Of a stretch of DNA of 29,740 bases, positions 22,719 through 29,740 are shown one piece after another. The stretch is taken from contig NZ_CAJTSC010000040.1 of assembly GCF_910578895.1 (NCBI RefSeq), forward strand, positions 1 to 29,740. Reading direction: 5' to 3'. Source of the DNA: an uncultured Bacteroides sp. (lineage in GTDB: Bacteria > Bacteroidota > Bacteroidia > Bacteroidales > Bacteroidaceae). A program made the position numbers and the translations under genes. How positions within the stretch are numbered: position 1 is the first letter of the stretch; each line of letters opens with the position of its first letter. Under the pieces are notes generated by a model that searched no databases, was not told where the DNA came from, and saw only the letters and a list, made by a program, of their open reading frames with translations.

Positions 22719-23942
22719 ATGAAGAAACAAATTGCCATACTTGGTTCTACCGGTTCTATCGGCACACAGGCACTACAGGTCATAGAGGAACATCCCGACC
22801 GGTACGAAGCATACGTCCTGACAGCCAACAACCGGGTGGAGGATTTGATTGCCCAGGCGCGCAAGTTCAAGCCTGAAGCGGTGGTAATAGCAAACGAAAC
22901 GAAATATCAACAACTGAAAGAAGCACTTGCCGACTTGCCTATTAAGGTATATGCCGGTGAAGAGGCTTTATGCCAGATTGTAGCGGAAGCTCCTATCGAC
23001 ATGGTACTGACCGCCATGGTGGGCTATGCAGGACTAAAACCGACCATGAATGCCATCCGTGCACGCAAAGCAATAGCCCTTGCCAACAAGGAGACATTGG
23101 TCGTGGCAGGAGAACTTATCAACGAGTTGGCACGCTTCAATGGCACTCCCATTCTACCGGTAGATTCCGAACATTCCGCCGTATTCCAGTGTTTAGCCGG
23201 AGAGGTGGGCAATCCTATCGAAAAAGTGATACTGACCGCTTCCGGCGGTCCGTTCCGTACTTGTACGATGGAACAGCTCGCCACCGTAACCAAGGCACAG
23301 GCCCTGAAACATCCCAATTGGGATATGGGGGCCAAAATCACCATAGACTCCGCTTCCATGATGAACAAGGGATTTGAGGTGATTGAAGCAAAATGGTTGT
23401 TCGGTGTACGCCCCGACCAAATAGAGGTAGTGGTACATCCGCAATCCGTCATTCACTCAATGGTGCAGTTTGAGGACGGGGCAGTGAAAGCACAGCTGGG
23501 AATGCCGGATATGCGTCTGCCCATTCAGTACGCATTCTCTTATCCGGAACGTTTGAAAGCATCTTTCCCGCGACTGGACTTTAAGTTGTGTACGGACCTG
23601 ACATTCGAACAACCGGATACGAAACGTTTCCGTAATCTGGCATTGGCATACGAAGCATTGCATTGTGCAGGAAACATGCCCTGTATCATCAATGCCGCCA
23701 ATGAAGTGGTAGTAGCCGCTTTCTTACGCGATGAAATATCATTCCTTGGCATGAGCGATATCATTGAGAAAGTAATGACACGCGTGTCTTTCATACAGAA
23801 ACCTGCTTATGAAGACTATGTGGCAACCGATGCGGAAGCCAGACGGATAGCGAAAGAACAAATCGCAGAATTTAGAGTTTCTGATTTTAGGATTACCTTT
23901 CTGCAAAACGATAATATAGCCACTTTGAAATCAGAAATCTAA
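22719..23942 (+). CDS. dxr: 1-deoxy-D-xylulose 5-phosphate reductoisomerase
   Basis: This enzyme makes 2-C-methyl-D-erythritol 4-phosphate, the committed step of the MEP isoprenoid route. NADPH-binding LGSTGSIGTQALQVI is at residues ~8-22, ANKETLVVAGELI in the middle, and the metal/substrate segment LPVDSEHSAVFQCL with the flexible loop TASGGPFRT. The MNKGFEVIEAKWLF and VVHPQSVIHSMVQF blocks follow. The body ends near residue 383 (RRIAKEQIAEF). The last ~24 codons are written in the AGATTT-type repeat, giving an unusual tail (RVSDFRITFLQNDNIATLKSEI). Total length of 407 is about 20 above what I expect for Bacteroides enzymes. Confidence 0.95.
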   Translation: MKKQIAILGSTGSIGTQALQVIEEHPDRYEAYVLTANNRVEDLIAQARKFKPEAVVIANETKYQQLKEALADLPIKVYAGEEALCQIVAEAPIDMVLTAMVGYAGLKPTMNAIRARKAIALANKETLVVAGELINELARFNGTPILPVDSEHSAVFQCLAGEVGNPIEKVILTASGGPFRTCTMEQLATVTKAQALKHPNWDMGAKITIDSASMMNKGFEVIEAKWLFGVRPDQIEVVVHPQSVIHSMVQFEDGAVKAQLGMPDMRLPIQYAFSYPERLKASFPRLDFKLCTDLTFEQPDTKRFRNLALAYEALHCAGNMPCIINAANEVVVAAFLRDEISFLGMSDIIEKVMTRVSFIQKPAYEDYVATDAEARRIAKEQIAEFRVSDFRITFLQNDNIATLKSEI

Positions 23943-24009
23943 AATCTGAAATATTGAAATCTTGAATTTTAAAAGCTCCAAATTCTAAAATCATAAATCT
24001 GAAATAATT
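23876..24009. repeat. AGATTT-family repeat cluster overlapping the dxr 3' end
   Basis: TTTCTGATTT (23878-23887) pairs with AAATCAGAAA (23928-23937), forming a fold-back inside the dxr coding region. Further units (TCTAAAATCTGAAAT, TCTAAAATCATAAATCTG) continue through the dxr stop and almost to the rseP ATG at 24023. Arms are more degenerate than in the copies at 19694 and 28305. Confidence 0.78.
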
Positions 24010-24022
24010 ATAATTCTGAAAA

Positions 24023-25363
24023 ATGGAAACATTCTTAATCCGTGCCCTGCAACTTGTAATGAGCCTTTCATTGCTCGTCATCATCCACGAAGGAGGGCAC
24101 TTCCTCTTCGCTCGCTTATTCAAGACGCGAGTAGAAAAGTTTTGTTTATTCTTCGACCCGTGGTTCACTCTATTCAAATTCAAGCCGAAAAACAGTGAGA
24201 CGGAATATGGTATAGGCTGGCTACCTTTAGGCGGATATGTCAAAATAGCAGGTATGATAGATGAGTCTATGGATACCGAGCAAATGAAGCAGCCTGTACA
24301 ACCGTGGGAATTCCGTGCCAAGCCGGCATGGCAACGTCTGTTAATCATGATAGGCGGTGTATTGTTCAACTTCCTGCTGGCATTGTTCATCTACTCCATG
24401 ATACTCTTTACATGGGGAGACGAATATGTGCCTTTGCAGAAAGCCCCGTTGGGTATGGACTTCAACGAAACAGCCAAGTCCATCGGCTTCCGCAACGGTG
24501 ATGTACTGTTATCTGCCGATGGCGTACCTTTAGAACGTTATGGCGGCGATATGCTGACAAGCATCGTCGATGCGCGTCAAGTCACCGTATTGCGCGACGG
24601 ACAGGAAGCATCCGTATACATTCCCGAAGACATGATGGAACGCCTGCTTGTCGACAGTATGCGCTTCGCATCATTCCGCTACCCGTTTGTCATCGACAGC
24701 ATTATTCCGGGACGTCCTGCCGCACTTGCCGGATTGCAACCGGGCGACAGCATCACACAGTTGGACGGGCGCAATATTGCCTACTTCGACTTCAGGGAAG
24801 AAATGCAGCGACGCCAACAGGCGGCAAACGACAGTACCAGCCGTTCTTTCACACTGACTTACATAAGAGCAGGTGTAACGGATACCGTAACATTGACAGC
24901 AGATTCTTTGCATCAAATCGGTATCGCCGCGTCCCTGCAAACAAATAAGTTGTTGCCTTTTGTCAAAAAAGAGTATAGTTTCTTCGCATCTATTCCCGCC
25001 GGAGTCACTTTGGGAGTAAACACCCTGAAAGGGTATGTCGGTCAGATGAAATACCTCTTTTCTAAAGAAGGTGCCAAACAACTCGGCGGCTTCGGAACAA
25101 TCGGCAGTATCTTCCCTGCAACGTGGGACTGGTATCAGTTTTGGTATATGACCGCTTTCCTTTCCATCATCCTTGCCTTCATGAATATCCTACCCATTCC
25201 GGCACTGGACGGCGGACATGTCTTATTCCTTATATACGAGATTATAGCACGCCGTAAGCCCAGCGACAAGTTCATGGAGTATGCACAGATGACAGGTATG
25301 TTTTTACTGTTCGGTCTGCTGATTTGGGCAAACCTCAATGATATACTCCGGTTCTTCTTCTAA
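24023..25363 (+). CDS. rseP: RIP site-2 metalloprotease RseP
   Basis: This intramembrane zinc protease cleaves anti-sigma factors and signal-peptide remnants. The 446-residue protein has the active site IHEGGHFLFARL (H22, E23, H26) in the first membrane helix. Tandem PDZ-type periplasmic domains lie at about 120-290 (GDVLLSADGVPLERYGG and RPAALAGLQPGDSITQLDGRNI). The third zinc ligand is in NILPIPALDGGHVLF near residue 400. It is the last gene of the tsaB-to-rseP run. Placement after dxr echoes the dxr-rseP linkage known in many bacteria. A very strong hairpin follows. Confidence 0.95.
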   Translation: METFLIRALQLVMSLSLLVIIHEGGHFLFARLFKTRVEKFCLFFDPWFTLFKFKPKNSETEYGIGWLPLGGYVKIAGMIDESMDTEQMKQPVQPWEFRAKPAWQRLLIMIGGVLFNFLLALFIYSMILFTWGDEYVPLQKAPLGMDFNETAKSIGFRNGDVLLSADGVPLERYGGDMLTSIVDARQVTVLRDGQEASVYIPEDMMERLLVDSMRFASFRYPFVIDSIIPGRPAALAGLQPGDSITQLDGRNIAYFDFREEMQRRQQAANDSTSRSFTLTYIRAGVTDTVTLTADSLHQIGIAASLQTNKLLPFVKKEYSFFASIPAGVTLGVNTLKGYVGQMKYLFSKEGAKQLGGFGTIGSIFPATWDWYQFWYMTAFLSIILAFMNILPIPALDGGHVLFLIYEIIARRKPSDKFMEYAQMTGMFLLFGLLIWANLNDILRFFF

Positions 25364-25369
25364 TAACGG

Positions 25370-25460
25370 TATATAAAAAAGACGGAAACATGCCACAATA
25401 CCGGTAGTCAATATCCTACGACTGCCCGGCGTTTTGGCATGTTTCCGTCTTTTTTATATA
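25370..25460. terminator. Bidirectional terminator with 25-bp perfect stem
   Basis: Arms 25370-25394 and 25436-25460 are perfectly complementary: TATATAAAAAAGACGG... against ...CCGTCTTTTTTATATA. The 41-base loop itself pairs (CCGGTAGTC with GACTGCCCGG). Runs of A and T at the base give a T tract on both strands, serving rseP and the convergent ddh. Confidence 0.93.
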
Positions 25461-25476
25461 TCAGCTTTCTGTATCC

Positions 25477-26376
25477 TTATACCAAATGCGCAATCCACTC
25501 TTCGCGGTCGCCCGGCAGAAGGTCGATAACCGGAATTTCCACCATTGTATAGCAACCCGGTTGCTGACGCATTGCGGCACGCGCCACGCACACCAGCACT
25601 TGTGCCGTCAGGGCAGGATTGTTGATACGCATATTGAACTCGAACAGTTGGTTCTGTGTCTTTCCTGAAACACCCTTACGGGTCAGGTTCACACCGTGAC
25701 CCATATCCAGCAGCGCATCTACGCTCGGCACAAGCTTCACATGTGTCTCATCATTTACGAAATACGGGTCAGCCTTAATAGCGGCAGCCACCTTGTCAAA
25801 CTCATAACCATCTTCCAGTTCGATGTAAACCATGCGGCGATGTATGCCCGTACCCGTAGGAATAGTCATTGAAAGAGCAGCCTTTACTCCTTCAACAGCC
25901 TTTACCGCCACCGTATGCCCCATGCTCATGCCCGGACCGAAATTAGTGTACGTAATGCCCTTCGGCGCAATGGCTTCCAACAGAGTACGTACCACGGAGT
26001 CGCTTCCCGGATCCCAACCGGCAGAAATGACAGATACGGCGTTATGAGTTTTCGCCTCGGCATCCAATGTACGGCGCAATGCCGGAATGCCGGTATGAAT
26101 GTCGAAACTGTCTACCGTATGAATACCAAGCGCCAATATCTCTTTAGCATACTTCTCGACGCTACGCGTAGGCGTACAAAGAATAGCCACGTCCACATCT
26201 TCCAATTCCTTAATGTCTTTCACTACGGGATATTCACTCAACTCCGCAGGACGGTTCTCTGCCCCTGCACGGCGTACCACACCGGCAATCTCAAAATCGG
26301 AAGCTGCTTGCAACGCCTCAAGTACATAATGTCCGATATTGCCATAACCCACGATGGCTGCTCTTACTTTTTTCAT
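25477..26376 (-). CDS. ddh: meso-diaminopimelate dehydrogenase
   Basis: This enzyme converts tetrahydrodipicolinate directly to meso-diaminopimelate using NADPH and ammonia, a one-step route to lysine and peptidoglycan. The ATG at 26376 starts MKKVRAAIVGYGNIGHYVLEAL with the dinucleotide-binding GxGxxG; an earlier in-frame ATG at 26400 overlaps promoter DNA. Substrate-binding blocks include VDSFDIHTGIPALRRTLD, VISAGWDPGSDSVVRTLLEAIAPKGITYTNFGPGMSMGHTVAVKA and GTGIHRRMVYIELEDGYEF. Length of 299 is usual for the family. Single gene with its own promoter. Confidence 0.94.
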   Translation of the reverse strand: MKKVRAAIVGYGNIGHYVLEALQAASDFEIAGVVRRAGAENRPAELSEYPVVKDIKELEDVDVAILCTPTRSVEKYAKEILALGIHTVDSFDIHTGIPALRRTLDAEAKTHNAVSVISAGWDPGSDSVVRTLLEAIAPKGITYTNFGPGMSMGHTVAVKAVEGVKAALSMTIPTGTGIHRRMVYIELEDGYEFDKVAAAIKADPYFVNDETHVKLVPSVDALLDMGHGVNLTRKGVSGKTQNQLFEFNMRINNPALTAQVLVCVARAAMRQQPGCYTMVEIPVIDLLPGDREEWIAHLV

Positions 26377-26418
26377 CCTTTTATCGGTTTTAGTTATCAA
26401 ATTTCTATTTTATGAGCA

Positions 26419-26448
26419 CAAAAGTAAGCATTTTAATTTATATCTCAA
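26419..26448 (-). promoter_or_regulatory. Promoter for ddh
   Basis: On the minus strand TTG (26446-26448), a 19-base spacer and TACTTTTG (26419-26426) match the consensus exactly. The leader would be about 35 bases. Confidence 0.78.
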
Positions 26449-26513
26449 CACAAAAGAGTGCAAGTTTCACAGAGTTTTTCTTTTTTTAGAGAGTAAATGT
26501 CAATAATAATCCC

Positions 26514-26521
26514 TACATTCG
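26514..26521 (+). promoter_or_regulatory. Possible -7 box upstream of ruvA
   Basis: TACATTCG differs from TAnnTTTG at one position and lies 23 bases before the ruvA ATG. No convincing -33 element is present. Confidence 0.3.
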
Positions 26522-26544
26522 CAGCAAAAGGAATAACAATCATT

Positions 26545-27147
26545 ATGATAGAATACATTAAAGGTGAAATTGCCGAGCTGAGTCCGGCAAGCGCTACTAT
26601 AGACTGTAACGGCATGGGATACGCCGTAAATATCTCCTTAAACACATACGCTGCCATACAAGGGAAAAAGAGTTGCAAACTGTATATCCATGAAGCTATC
26701 CGCGAGGATGCATATATTCTCTACGGTTTTGCAGACAAGCAAGAGCGTGAATTGTTCCTGTTGCTGATTTCCGTTTCGGGCATCGGCGGCAACACGGCAC
26801 GCATGATTCTCTCAGCCTTGTCTCCTGCCGAACTGATAAATGTCATCAGCACAGAAAACGCCAACCTGCTGAAAACAGTGAAAGGTATCGGACTGAAAAC
26901 AGCCCAACGCGTGATAGTCGATTTGAAAGACAAAATAAAGACCGGCGGAATGGCATCAGGAGCTGCCGACATTGCCGGCATCGCCTTTACAGCCCCCAAT
27001 GCACAAGTACAGGAGGAAGCCGTGGCTGCCCTCACGATGCTGGGATTTGCACAAGCTGCTTCACAAAAAGTGGTAACGGCAATTTTAAAAGAAGACCCCG
27101 GCGCACCGGTAGAACAGGTTATCAAACTCGCCTTGAAAAGGCTGTAA
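26545..27147 (+). CDS. ruvA: Holliday junction branch migration protein RuvA
   Basis: RuvA binds four-way junctions as a tetramer and loads the RuvB motor. The ATG at 26545 begins the conserved MIEYIKGEIAELSPASATIDCNGMGYAVNIS (OB domain); a longer frame start at 26497 adds non-conserved residues. The double helix-hairpin-helix domain is visible in LLISVSGIGGNTARMILSAL and LLKTVKGIGLKTAQRVIVDLKDKI. The RuvB-binding domain III (QEEAVAALTMLGFAQAASQKVVTAIL) closes the 200-residue protein. RuvB is not in the window. The DUF3843 gene follows after 41 bases. Confidence 0.95.
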   Translation: MIEYIKGEIAELSPASATIDCNGMGYAVNISLNTYAAIQGKKSCKLYIHEAIREDAYILYGFADKQERELFLLLISVSGIGGNTARMILSALSPAELINVISTENANLLKTVKGIGLKTAQRVIVDLKDKIKTGGMASGAADIAGIAFTAPNAQVQEEAVAALTMLGFAQAASQKVVTAILKEDPGAPVEQVIKLALKRL

Positions 27148-27188
27148 TCCCATAAACATCATCCATACACCAAGAATAAACAAGCCTT

Positions 27189-28187
27189 ATGAAGCCAGTT
27201 CCCATTTACATGAAACAATGGTTGGATGCCAACAAACGCATACGTATGTTACCCGGCGACCGATGGTATCTTGCCTTTTCAACAAGGATGCTCCCGCTGA
27301 TAAAGCAATCCCCGCTGTTCGAAGGAAACGACCGGATACAGAAAGACGCCGCAATCACACTCTGCATCTATTTTCAAGATGCCATTGCCCGGTCCGGCGG
27401 TTGGAAAACATTCTCCGAACGATACCATGCACTGTATCATACGTATCTCCCTTTCTACCGATTGACGGACAGCTACATCCCCGATGAAATCAATCCGGAA
27501 GACGTGGCATTTGTGTTATGGACACTGAAATCCCGCATCGCGCAGTACGAACCGGATGAATATACGTTGCAAGACCCGTTCGACAAAGATTTGCTGGCTT
27601 TATCCCAAGAAGTATACAGACTGATGGACGAAGCTTTTGAAGAAGCCCCTATCAATGAAGAGCCCTCTTTCCCGTCTTGGGTAATGGAACCGCATTGGCT
27701 GGAAATACCCTCAACTCCCCTGCCCGAAATCACTTCCGCAACCCGATTGAACAGGGATGTCGAGCGTTGTTTGGAATATAGCGGCGGCAAGTCTCTGCTA
27801 TACTTTGCCAATTACAAAGAACTTTGCCAATTCTTTATTGAAGCCCTGAAGTGGGAAAACACGCCCGTTTCCCTGCTTCCCGACTTACAAAACAAAAAAG
27901 AGTTCGTCATATACGCCAACGCCAAAGGCATGCTGATAGCCCATAACGTAGCCGCCTACTTTAGCGAAGAGCATAACCCGATATACAATGCCGAACGTGC
28001 CGCATCCGAAGGCTATAAACTTTTCTGCTGTCCGGGAGCCTGCCCGTTCGATTTAATAAAATACGGCATGAACAAAGGCATATTGCCTGATGTACAGTTG
28101 CCATTCGCCAACGGCAAAGAAATATTACAGCAGAACTGGGACTTCATTGCCCGCTACTATTTATGTGAATATTATGAAGGGAAATAA
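27189..28187 (+). CDS. DUF3843 family protein, unknown function
   Basis: I recognise the start (MKPVPIYMKQWLDANKRIRMLPGDRWYLAFSTRML) as similar to Bacteroidales DUF3843 proteins, which have no assigned role. The 332-residue product is soluble, with no signal peptide or membrane segment. It appears to have a helical N-terminal half and a distinct C-terminal part containing KEFVIYANAKGMLIAHNVAAYFS and FCCPGACPFDLIKYG. The cluster of three cysteines in the latter (near residue 280) could bind metal, but no second cysteine pair is evident. It follows ruvA closely and may be co-transcribed. Confidence 0.72.
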   Translation: MKPVPIYMKQWLDANKRIRMLPGDRWYLAFSTRMLPLIKQSPLFEGNDRIQKDAAITLCIYFQDAIARSGGWKTFSERYHALYHTYLPFYRLTDSYIPDEINPEDVAFVLWTLKSRIAQYEPDEYTLQDPFDKDLLALSQEVYRLMDEAFEEAPINEEPSFPSWVMEPHWLEIPSTPLPEITSATRLNRDVERCLEYSGGKSLLYFANYKELCQFFIEALKWENTPVSLLPDLQNKKEFVIYANAKGMLIAHNVAAYFSEEHNPIYNAERAASEGYKLFCCPGACPFDLIKYGMNKGILPDVQLPFANGKEILQQNWDFIARYYLCEYYEGK

Positions 28188-28299
28188 AAACGTACAGCCA
28201 CATCCCAACCGGAACAAAAAAGCCAAACCGACGGGAAAGAGAATCGGCAAGTCGAAACCTGCCAAAGCCAACAATCAATTGAATAGAAGGGTGAAGTGA
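28174..28299 (+). CDS. Possible small basic protein, 41 aa
   Basis: The ATG at 28174 overlaps the last 14 bases of the DUF3843 gene. The frame encodes a 41-residue peptide that is about one-third Lys/Arg (MKGNKNVQPHPNRNKKAKPTG... ending NRRVK). It resembles disordered nucleic-acid-binding tails, has no family I know, and ends five bases before a repeat arm. The overlap favours a coupled small gene, but compositional bias alone could explain the open frame. A longer frame start at 28090 lies inside DUF3843 and is unlikely. Confidence 0.38.
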   Translation: MKGNKNVQPHPNRNKKAKPTGKRIGKSKPAKANNQLNRRVK

Positions 28300-28304
28300 T
28301 TTTC

Positions 28305-28534
28305 AGATTTCTGATTTTAGATTTCAAAGTTTACATGCGGGATAATGATGCGGTATAATTCATAGATATAAAGAGGAACATTTACTGAACATTCCTATAA
28401 AAAAAGGCAACTAACTCGCAATGAATTAGTTGCCTTAAATTTTATTATTTTAGGGATATCTCTAAACAATCTCATATATAATTAACCGTGCCATTATCCC
28501 GCATGTAAACTTTGAAATCTAAAATCAGAAATCT
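28305..28534. repeat. 230-bp element with perfect 43-bp inverted repeats
   Basis: Arms at 28305-28347 and 28492-28534 are exact reverse complements over 43 bases. The outer part is AGATTTCTGATTTTAG, the inner part ACATGCGGGATAATG. The 144-base interior holds a terminator hairpin. The arms share the AGATTT motif and ACATGCGG with the element at 19694-19813, so this is the best-preserved copy of a fold-back repeat family. There is no coding capacity inside. Confidence 0.92.
28404..28436 (-). terminator. Terminator inside the inverted-repeat element
   Basis: AAGGCAACTAA and TTAGTTGCCTT form a perfect 11-bp stem with an 11-base loop. On the minus strand a T7 run follows directly, making it a strong terminator for the M24 peptidase. 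On the plus strand the tail AAATTTTATTATTTT is weaker but may also work. Confidence 0.82.
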
Positions 28535-28541
28535 AAAATCC

Positions 28542-29705
28542 CTAAATCTCCACAATCTCCTCTTCACCCAACGTCAGCTTCTCCAAACCGTCTGCCGTTA
28601 CCACCCATGAGTTTTCAATGCCGACAGGGCCTATGCCCGGCAAAACAATCTTGGGCTCCAAAGCGAAGACCATGCCCGGTTCCAACTCCTGCTTCATGCG
28701 TGGAGCCAGCACAGGCATTTCATTGATTTCCAATCCAATACCATGACCTATAAACTTGGCTTTCTGCCCTACACCCATGAAGTAATCCTCAAAACCGGCT
28801 TTCGCCACTATCTCAAGAGCCTTATTGTACATATCCTCACAGACAGCGCCCGGTTTTGCCATTGCAGCAACTGCTTCCTGTATCTCCAAGCACGTCTGAT
28901 GTGCAGCATACGCCCGTTCCGGCAACTTGCCGATAGAGAACACACGGCTCATATCACACATATAGCCGTAGAAGTTTCCACCCATATCCACCATAAAGCA
29001 TTGTCCCGCCTGCAACAGAGTGCCGCTCACACCGCCGGGCAAGGACGGGTCAAGCCCCTTACCACCCAGTGCGAAATCATACGGAGAAGGCACAGCGGCA
29101 TTATCTCCCGCCAAAAGGCTTCCCATGAAAATCTCCATGCTCTGCCCGAACACGCGGAAAATGCCCAGGCAACCTTCCAAACGCATCAACCGTTCTATTT
29201 CGATAGACAACTGACGGTCGGTCATTCCCGGACGATACACAGAAGCAATCTGTTCGTATGCCTTGGCGTGGGCAGCTCCCGAACGGCGGAAGATTTCAAT
29301 TTCAATCGGGGTCTTTATGCTTCGCGCCTGACGAATCAGCGCAGTACCGCAAGGCACCACCTCCGCTTCGGGGAAGCAGGCAGCCAGGCGGCTGTACTCC
29401 GCAAAAGGCAATTCGTCACCTTCCAACATCAACTTGGCAGGCAGGGGAAGCCCGCACTCTTCCAGCAATCCGGCAATCTGTTCCGGTTTGCGGATGGCAT
29501 GGACATGTTCGCCTCCAATGTCATTAGGACGTTTTATGAACAAACGCGCAGGAGCATGCAGCGGCAAATACAAATATCCGCTGACAACACGGCCATACGT
29601 ATAGATTAAGTTTACATTACAAGCAATAAGAGCCGCATCAATACCCTGCTGAGCCATGAGCGCACGTATCTTATCACGTCTTATTTTCAATTCCGGTAGT
29701 AGCAT
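28542..29705 (-). CDS. M24-family Xaa-Pro aminopeptidase/dipeptidase
   Basis: This is a cytosolic dinuclear-metal peptidase of the creatinase/prolidase type. The N-terminal domain at ~1-135 (LKIRRDKIRALMAQQGIDAALI) precedes the pita-bread catalytic domain. All five metal ligands are visible: D240 and D251 in MVDMGGNFYGYMCDMSR, H321 in FIGHGIGLE, E350 in ALEPKI and E364 in GIENSWVVT. Length is 387 residues. It is probably monocistronic, and its start is 35 bases from the window edge. Whether it is PepP- or PepQ-like cannot be decided from motifs. Confidence 0.92.
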   Translation of the reverse strand: MLLPELKIRRDKIRALMAQQGIDAALIACNVNLIYTYGRVVSGYLYLPLHAPARLFIKRPNDIGGEHVHAIRKPEQIAGLLEECGLPLPAKLMLEGDELPFAEYSRLAACFPEAEVVPCGTALIRQARSIKTPIEIEIFRRSGAAHAKAYEQIASVYRPGMTDRQLSIEIERLMRLEGCLGIFRVFGQSMEIFMGSLLAGDNAAVPSPYDFALGGKGLDPSLPGGVSGTLLQAGQCFMVDMGGNFYGYMCDMSRVFSIGKLPERAYAAHQTCLEIQEAVAAMAKPGAVCEDMYNKALEIVAKAGFEDYFMGVGQKAKFIGHGIGLEINEMPVLAPRMKQELEPGMVFALEPKIVLPGIGPVGIENSWVVTADGLEKLTLGEEEIVEI

Positions 29706-29733
29706 CGCTTTCTTGTTTTATTGTTTACGTATA

Positions 29734-29740
29734 CAAAGGT
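29734..29740 (-). promoter_or_regulatory. Likely -7 box of the M24 peptidase promoter, cut by the window edge
   Basis: On the minus strand the last bases read ACCTTTG, which would complete TACCTTTG if the next base outside is T. The distance to the ATG, 28 bases, is typical. Confidence 0.4.

Overview
The window reads as a chromosomal segment of a gut Bacteroides species or a close relative. The evidence is protein content: DUF4290, DUF3843 and TIGR02757 families, diaminopimelate dehydrogenase, a fused malic enzyme/phosphotransacetylase and NADP-type glutamate dehydrogenase. Weak or absent Shine-Dalgarno sequences and repeated Bacteroides-type promoters (TAnnTTTG -7 box with a TTG about 19-20 bases upstream) agree with this. 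I see no tRNA, rRNA, CRISPR array, prophage or defence island.

Layout. Bases 1-2350 are accessory: the 3' part of an IS21-type istB, an AT-rich stretch with little coding signal, an orphan membrane protein and a small secreted protein behind a sigma-54-like promoter. Bases 2390-3440 hold a divergent HxlR regulator / DJ-1-PfpI pair with inverted-repeat operator candidates. Bases 3650-5250 hold a minus-strand pair, a urea transporter translationally overlapping a TIGR02757 protein. Bases 5251-7567 hold a PAP2 phosphatase flanked by unusual non-coding DNA: a 22-bp palindromic tandem array downstream of it, and two homologous fold-back elements in its probable leader.

Bases 7568-15918 are mainly metabolic: a small GNAT protein, a cell-wall amidase, metY, maeB with a previously untracked 57-aa membrane protein overlapping its end, gdhA and a His-rich CobW-type GTPase. 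Bases 15887-18259 on the minus strand carry yicC, gmk and nadD. Divergent from them, a long plus-strand housekeeping run extends to 25363: tsaB, DUF4290, murA, rimM, an M23 peptidase, dxr and rseP. It covers tRNA modification, peptidoglycan, ribosome assembly, isoprenoid precursors and envelope proteolysis, and ends at a shared terminator facing the minus-strand ddh. The remainder is ruvA, a DUF3843 gene, a possible small basic protein and an M24 aminopeptidase.

The most unusual material is non-coding: (i) the paired ~172-bp fold-back elements upstream of PAP2, (ii) the palindromic 22-bp array, and (iii) a dispersed AGATTT/TCTGAAAT fold-back repeat family. One copy of (iii) seems to have supplied the last ~24 codons of dxr, and another makes a perfect 43-bp inverted repeat enclosing a terminator.
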